This document shows, piece by piece, positions 60,465 to 64,000 of a stretch of 64,000 nt of DNA. The notes below the pieces were generated by a model. The model was given only the letters and a program-made list of their open reading frames with translations. It was not told the DNA's origin and did no database searches. Position 1 is the stretch's first letter. Each line of letters starts with the position of its first letter. Made by a program: the position numbers and the translations under genes. The stretch is from Pardosa pseudoannulata (Eukaryota; Arthropoda; Arachnida; Araneae; Lycosidae): the NCBI GenBank assembly GCA_032207245.1, contig CM063502.1, positions 46,742,186-46,806,185 on the forward strand. The letters run 5' to 3'.

Positions 60465-61999
60465 GTATGCACATTACGTATCTTTTACATGTTCTAAAGA
60501 AATACTGTAAATTATTTATTTATATTGCAAAATGCATTAAGTTTTACAGTAAAAGCTAATAGAATTTTAATTTTTTTTAAACCTTAAGCAGTACTGGGAT
60601 TCAGACGGTAAGCACTCACGGGATCGTAATTTGTATATTTTAAAGAACCAGTGCTCGCGTACCAGTACTTAAAAATGTACAAATTATTTGAAAAATCGTA
60701 CATAATTAAACGAAACAAAAATAAAGAGTTTAAACTTTACTATTAAAATTTTTTCTGGTAAAAGTTTTTTTGTTTAACTTTTATGTTGGAAACAAAAAAC
60801 AAGTATATCGTACTATTTTATATCTATAAAATTTCTGTGGAGTTTTTCATCATATATGCTATTAATATTATTTTTTCATTAGAGCGATTACTTATTTATT
60901 ATTAATATCAGTTGAAGACCTTTTCGACTTTTTAGCAAACTATGAAAATCACGTAATCTTTACTGGAATTCACAAATCTAAAAATATTCTTGTCATAATT
61001 TTTGTCAATTTTTGGCAACACTGGCCTTCTACGTACCATAACATTAATAGAGTGGCTCTCAAAGAGTTAGCTCTGGCTTAATCCAGAGAAATATGATCCC
61101 AAATATAAAAATAAATATAGTTACCCCATTGTACCACTTCATTAGGACTATATAGCACTTTTTGTCAACAAAACTTATTACGCTAACTAGCAGCTATTTT
61201 TTTAGCAATGAGCAGTCGTCTAATGGTCCGTAGTCAGGCTGTAGATTCTTCTTCTTGCATATCCCTCTGATCGGAATCAGATCAGATCAGATCCATGAGA
61301 TTGTACAGCCAACCCAGTTTGGTCACTCCAGTTACCCTCAAAAACGATTAAAGCACCAGGACCCTCAGTAGAATACTATATATGTGGAGGTGGTTGCTAC
61401 CAAGAAATGTTTATAGAAGCCTTACTTCTTGAAGGCTGTAAAAAGTTTTTGCAAACACACTTAGAGAGCATGGTTTATGCGTCTCTACTGGTTTAACTAG
61501 AACAGTGATTGTGTTGAGTATAGTGAACACTGTAACTATGTAGATGCTATTTACTATGTATTAAAAGCAGTTTATGTTAGGCATTGGTAACTAGTGTGGT
61601 AGTGCTGATTACTTAACTTTGAGGTATTGAAAGTGGATGTCATGTACGGATTACTTATTTTTAGATAAATACACCGAAAGGAAATGCTAAGATTTCTTAA
61701 GAAAAGTGATACTAACGAATTTCATTTTGAATGGGACCAAAAGTTAGGTGAAAGTAAGAAAGTAAAACCATGGCTCTCTTGCAAATATAATGAAAATTAT
61801 TAAAACTTTGGTTTCATTTGAGCTGAAAGTGAAGGTTATCCTATGTCAGCATTCTTAATATAAGGATTCAAAATGGCAAATAAGTCATTGTTTCCCAGTA
61901 TGATTTCATTGCATTCTTTTTTCAATATTTGACATTGTTAAAGCTTATTTCTCAAAAGTTTCCATATAGTGTGGCTACAATTATTTGCACAATTTTAAA

Positions 62000-62007
62000 T
62001 GCTCTCT

Positions 62008-62085
<78 letters not shown>
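62000..62085. repeat. Compound microsatellite (TC)n(TA)n
   Basis: About 12 TC units followed by about 28 TA units inside the first coding intron of the transporter gene. Confidence 0.96.
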
Positions 62086-62087
<2 letters not shown>

Positions 62088-62468
62088 AGGGAACCAAGGG
62101 GTTAATTTGCCATTTTTTAACAATATTTGCAAAGAAGTCTGACTGATTAGGAAGTGATAAGAATTTTTTTTTTTTTAGTTTTCTTCTTTGTGGCATAATA
62201 ATAAATCTTCAAAAGGCAAACAATATTTCTAATATTTTAGGAGTATGTTATCTGTTATGTAAACTAACGAACAAAATTGGACTCCTGGCTTTTTAAATAA
62301 GATACTTGCTTAGGAGTTACGGAATCCGTTTTGGTTCCTCTTAATAGGCTTAATTTAATACAAAAAGTTTAACACAGATTCCTTTTAATACAGGTAAGTT
62401 ACGATATAAGGTGTTTTATGTAGCTAAAAGATAATGTTTTATATTTATAACCCTATCTATCGGTTTAG

Positions 62469-62667
62469 GTGCGCAAATGGATGAAGAAAAACTTGCTCCT
62501 TTGCCTTACTGTATTAGCAGTTCTTCTGGGAATAGCTCTTGGATTTGTTGCAAGAATATTTTCATACACTACAGATACAGTAGAAGTAGTATCTTTCCCT
62601 GGAGAACTTCTGATGAGAATGCTCAAAATGCTTATCCTCCCGCTTATAATATCTTCCATGATATCCG
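62469..62667 (+). CDS. SLC1-family glutamate (excitatory amino acid) transporter, second coding exon
   Basis: A GGTTTAG acceptor and GTAAGT donor bound 199 nt. The frame reads [20 protein letters not shown], then [13 protein letters not shown], then [20 protein letters not shown] and SMIS. The first part is transmembrane helix 1, and [17 protein letters not shown] is the highly conserved start of helix 2 in animal EAAT/SLC1 carriers. These take up glutamate or aspartate from outside the cell, coupled to sodium, proton and potassium gradients, at the plasma membrane of glia, neurons or other cells. The exon ends in phase 1 within a Gly codon (ISG). The remaining helices and the substrate-binding core lie beyond the window. 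No break is seen. Confidence 0.93.
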
Positions 62668-64000
62668 GTAAGTGCTATAAGTATTTGTCGTGGTGAGGCG
62701 ATTTAGATCAGTAATATAATTGCTATTAATACGAGAAGTAAAATGCTTAGGATCTAAATCTGACCTCATCACAGTATTCATAATCCAATTTGGAAGACAA
62801 TATGATACATAATTTGGGAATATATTAAAAAGATCTCAGTACTTAATTGCTAAGTATTCTGATGTTAGACACTTTAATGAAGAAAAGGGGTTGAAAATCA
62901 ATTGTTAACCTTGAATTTGCAGAGGTAATGATATTAAGTTTTTTTTTAAATAAAGACGGGTGCACAGGTGCTATACATTCAATTTATCCATTTCGTTGAT
63001 TACTAATTGGTGTACTATAAACAATTCAGTAAAGTCTGGATTACAGAGTAGCACGCATTCAGGCTTCTCACTCGTTTACACACTCCAATAATTGTACGGA
63101 TTCCTACTAATATCACTTTATGTGTGTATTCAACATTATCAGCTAAATTGACGATCATTTTATGGATAAGAAAATGTTCTGTTTTACCAGTCCGTTAAAA
63201 GCAGCGTGACAACTAAGTTAATGATTTTGATTGAGTTTTGTAGTGAGGTACGTGAAAGTATATAAGCGAGAAATGAAATATTTTTAAAACCAAAATATGT
63301 TATAAGCAAGAGAAATATTACTAGCGGCAGAAAGTCCCCAAATAGAAAGTCGTAATTGGTGGATAAAAAATGTCTAATCTGAATAAGAAAAATCTGACAA
63401 AAATTTAAGATTTATTTTCTGAATCAAGATATAAGTGGTTCAGTGGCTAGTATGGAAAAATAGCGTGCCCCTGTGTTGAAACTGTGTCATGATTAAGCAA
63501 ATGACAAAACTGTGAGTTACAAATAGGAGACTGCAGGCCGCGCATAGCCGATATGATTAAAATTTCATCCTTTTATAACGGGTACACTTATATATATTTA
63601 TAGTTTTCATCGAAGAGGAGGAAATCTTCCAGAGGTCCATCCCGGCTTTAACCCTTTGAGGGGCACCCATAGAAACTTTTTGGTTTTCAATGAAATTGGT
63701 TTATAAATGTTATGTATGAACCTTTTAAATATTAAGCATATGAAAAATAAATTGTATTACTTGAAGAATAAGCAAGGGGTAAATTGACTGCGTAATCACC
63801 ACTCTTGGAACAACATGAAATGATATATTTTTTAATAACTTTGGAAAAATAATTAATAATTTCTATTAAAAGGGTGTATAAATGAAATAGATAAGAAATT
63901 TGTAAGTGAAGTTTAAACAGGTATTTTTATTTTAAAGTCTTAACTTTGAAAAATCAAATTTTTGCTTTTAGAATCTGGTTTGGATTGAACCTAATTCTAA
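62668..64000 (+). other. Intron of the glutamate transporter, running off the window
   Basis: After the GTAAGT donor I find no segment resembling the next EAAT exon up to the window edge. A late TTTTTGCTTTTAG near 63960-63972 is an acceptor-like string, but the following bases do not encode SLC1 sequence. Confidence 0.6.

Noticed and set aside
62470..62671. Two alternative frames (minus 62465-62659 and plus 62477-62671) over the transporter exon
   Set aside because: They are shadows of the SLC1 coding frame, which carries the conserved membrane-helix sequence.

Overview
The window looks like AT-rich, repeat-laden nuclear DNA of an animal, most likely an arthropod. Genes are sparse and cut into short exons with GT-AG introns of one to several kb. 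The transposon relics (mariner, Tc1-like, Ty1/copia, tRNA-derived SINEs, hAT-like ends) are typical of arthropod genomes. The DUF4806 family is, from memory, common in arthropods. A chelicerate such as a spider would fit, but nothing here proves the order. No bacterial genes, rRNA, intact tRNA or CRISPR array were seen. Most long open frames are chance products of simple repeats or mobile elements.

Three loci look like host genes. (1) At 60.3-62.7 kb on the + strand are the first two coding exons of an SLC1-family glutamate (excitatory amino acid) transporter. They join in frame, and the gene runs off the right edge. (2) At 37.9-38.3 kb on the + strand two exons join in frame to give the C-terminal part of a DUF4806-type protein. 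Its 5' part is not visible, and a decayed copia element lies just upstream. (3) At 12.8-22.5 kb on the - strand is a spliced locus that I do not recognise. Exons 1 and 2 join in frame into a helix-rich, soluble-looking N-terminus of 116 residues. Several small exons follow, then a 720-nt exon that is far richer in GC than its surroundings and encodes an acidic tail. The later exons have good splice sites but do not join into one frame.

Layout. 0-12 kb: no gene; (TA)n tracts, an old non-coding duplication (2.6-4.9 kb against 6.0-7.4 kb) whose first copy holds a GC-rich insertion, and small dispersed repeats. 12-22.5 kb: the unknown minus-strand gene, with copies of a tRNA-derived SINE in and around it. 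23.1-24.6 kb: a tandem duplication of about 730 bp. 24.9-30 kb: a second SINE-like repeat, then featureless AT-rich DNA. 30-34 kb: a GC-rich fragment, a dead mariner, and a satellite of about 160 bp broken by two LTR-like insertions with target-site duplications. 34.1-37.5 kb: dead copia element on the - strand. 37.9-41.9 kb: DUF4806 exons, a fragmentary transposon, a long inverted repeat and other mobile-element fragments. 42-56 kb: many compound microsatellites, a 195-bp tandem array, a 328-bp duplication and more SINE-like DNA. 54.9-59.9 kb: hAT-like ends and DDE transposase relics. 60.3-64 kb: the glutamate transporter.

The genes show no functional link to each other. I found no convincing new multi-gene system. 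The best candidate for something undescribed is the unknown minus-strand gene with its GC-rich, internally duplicated exon.
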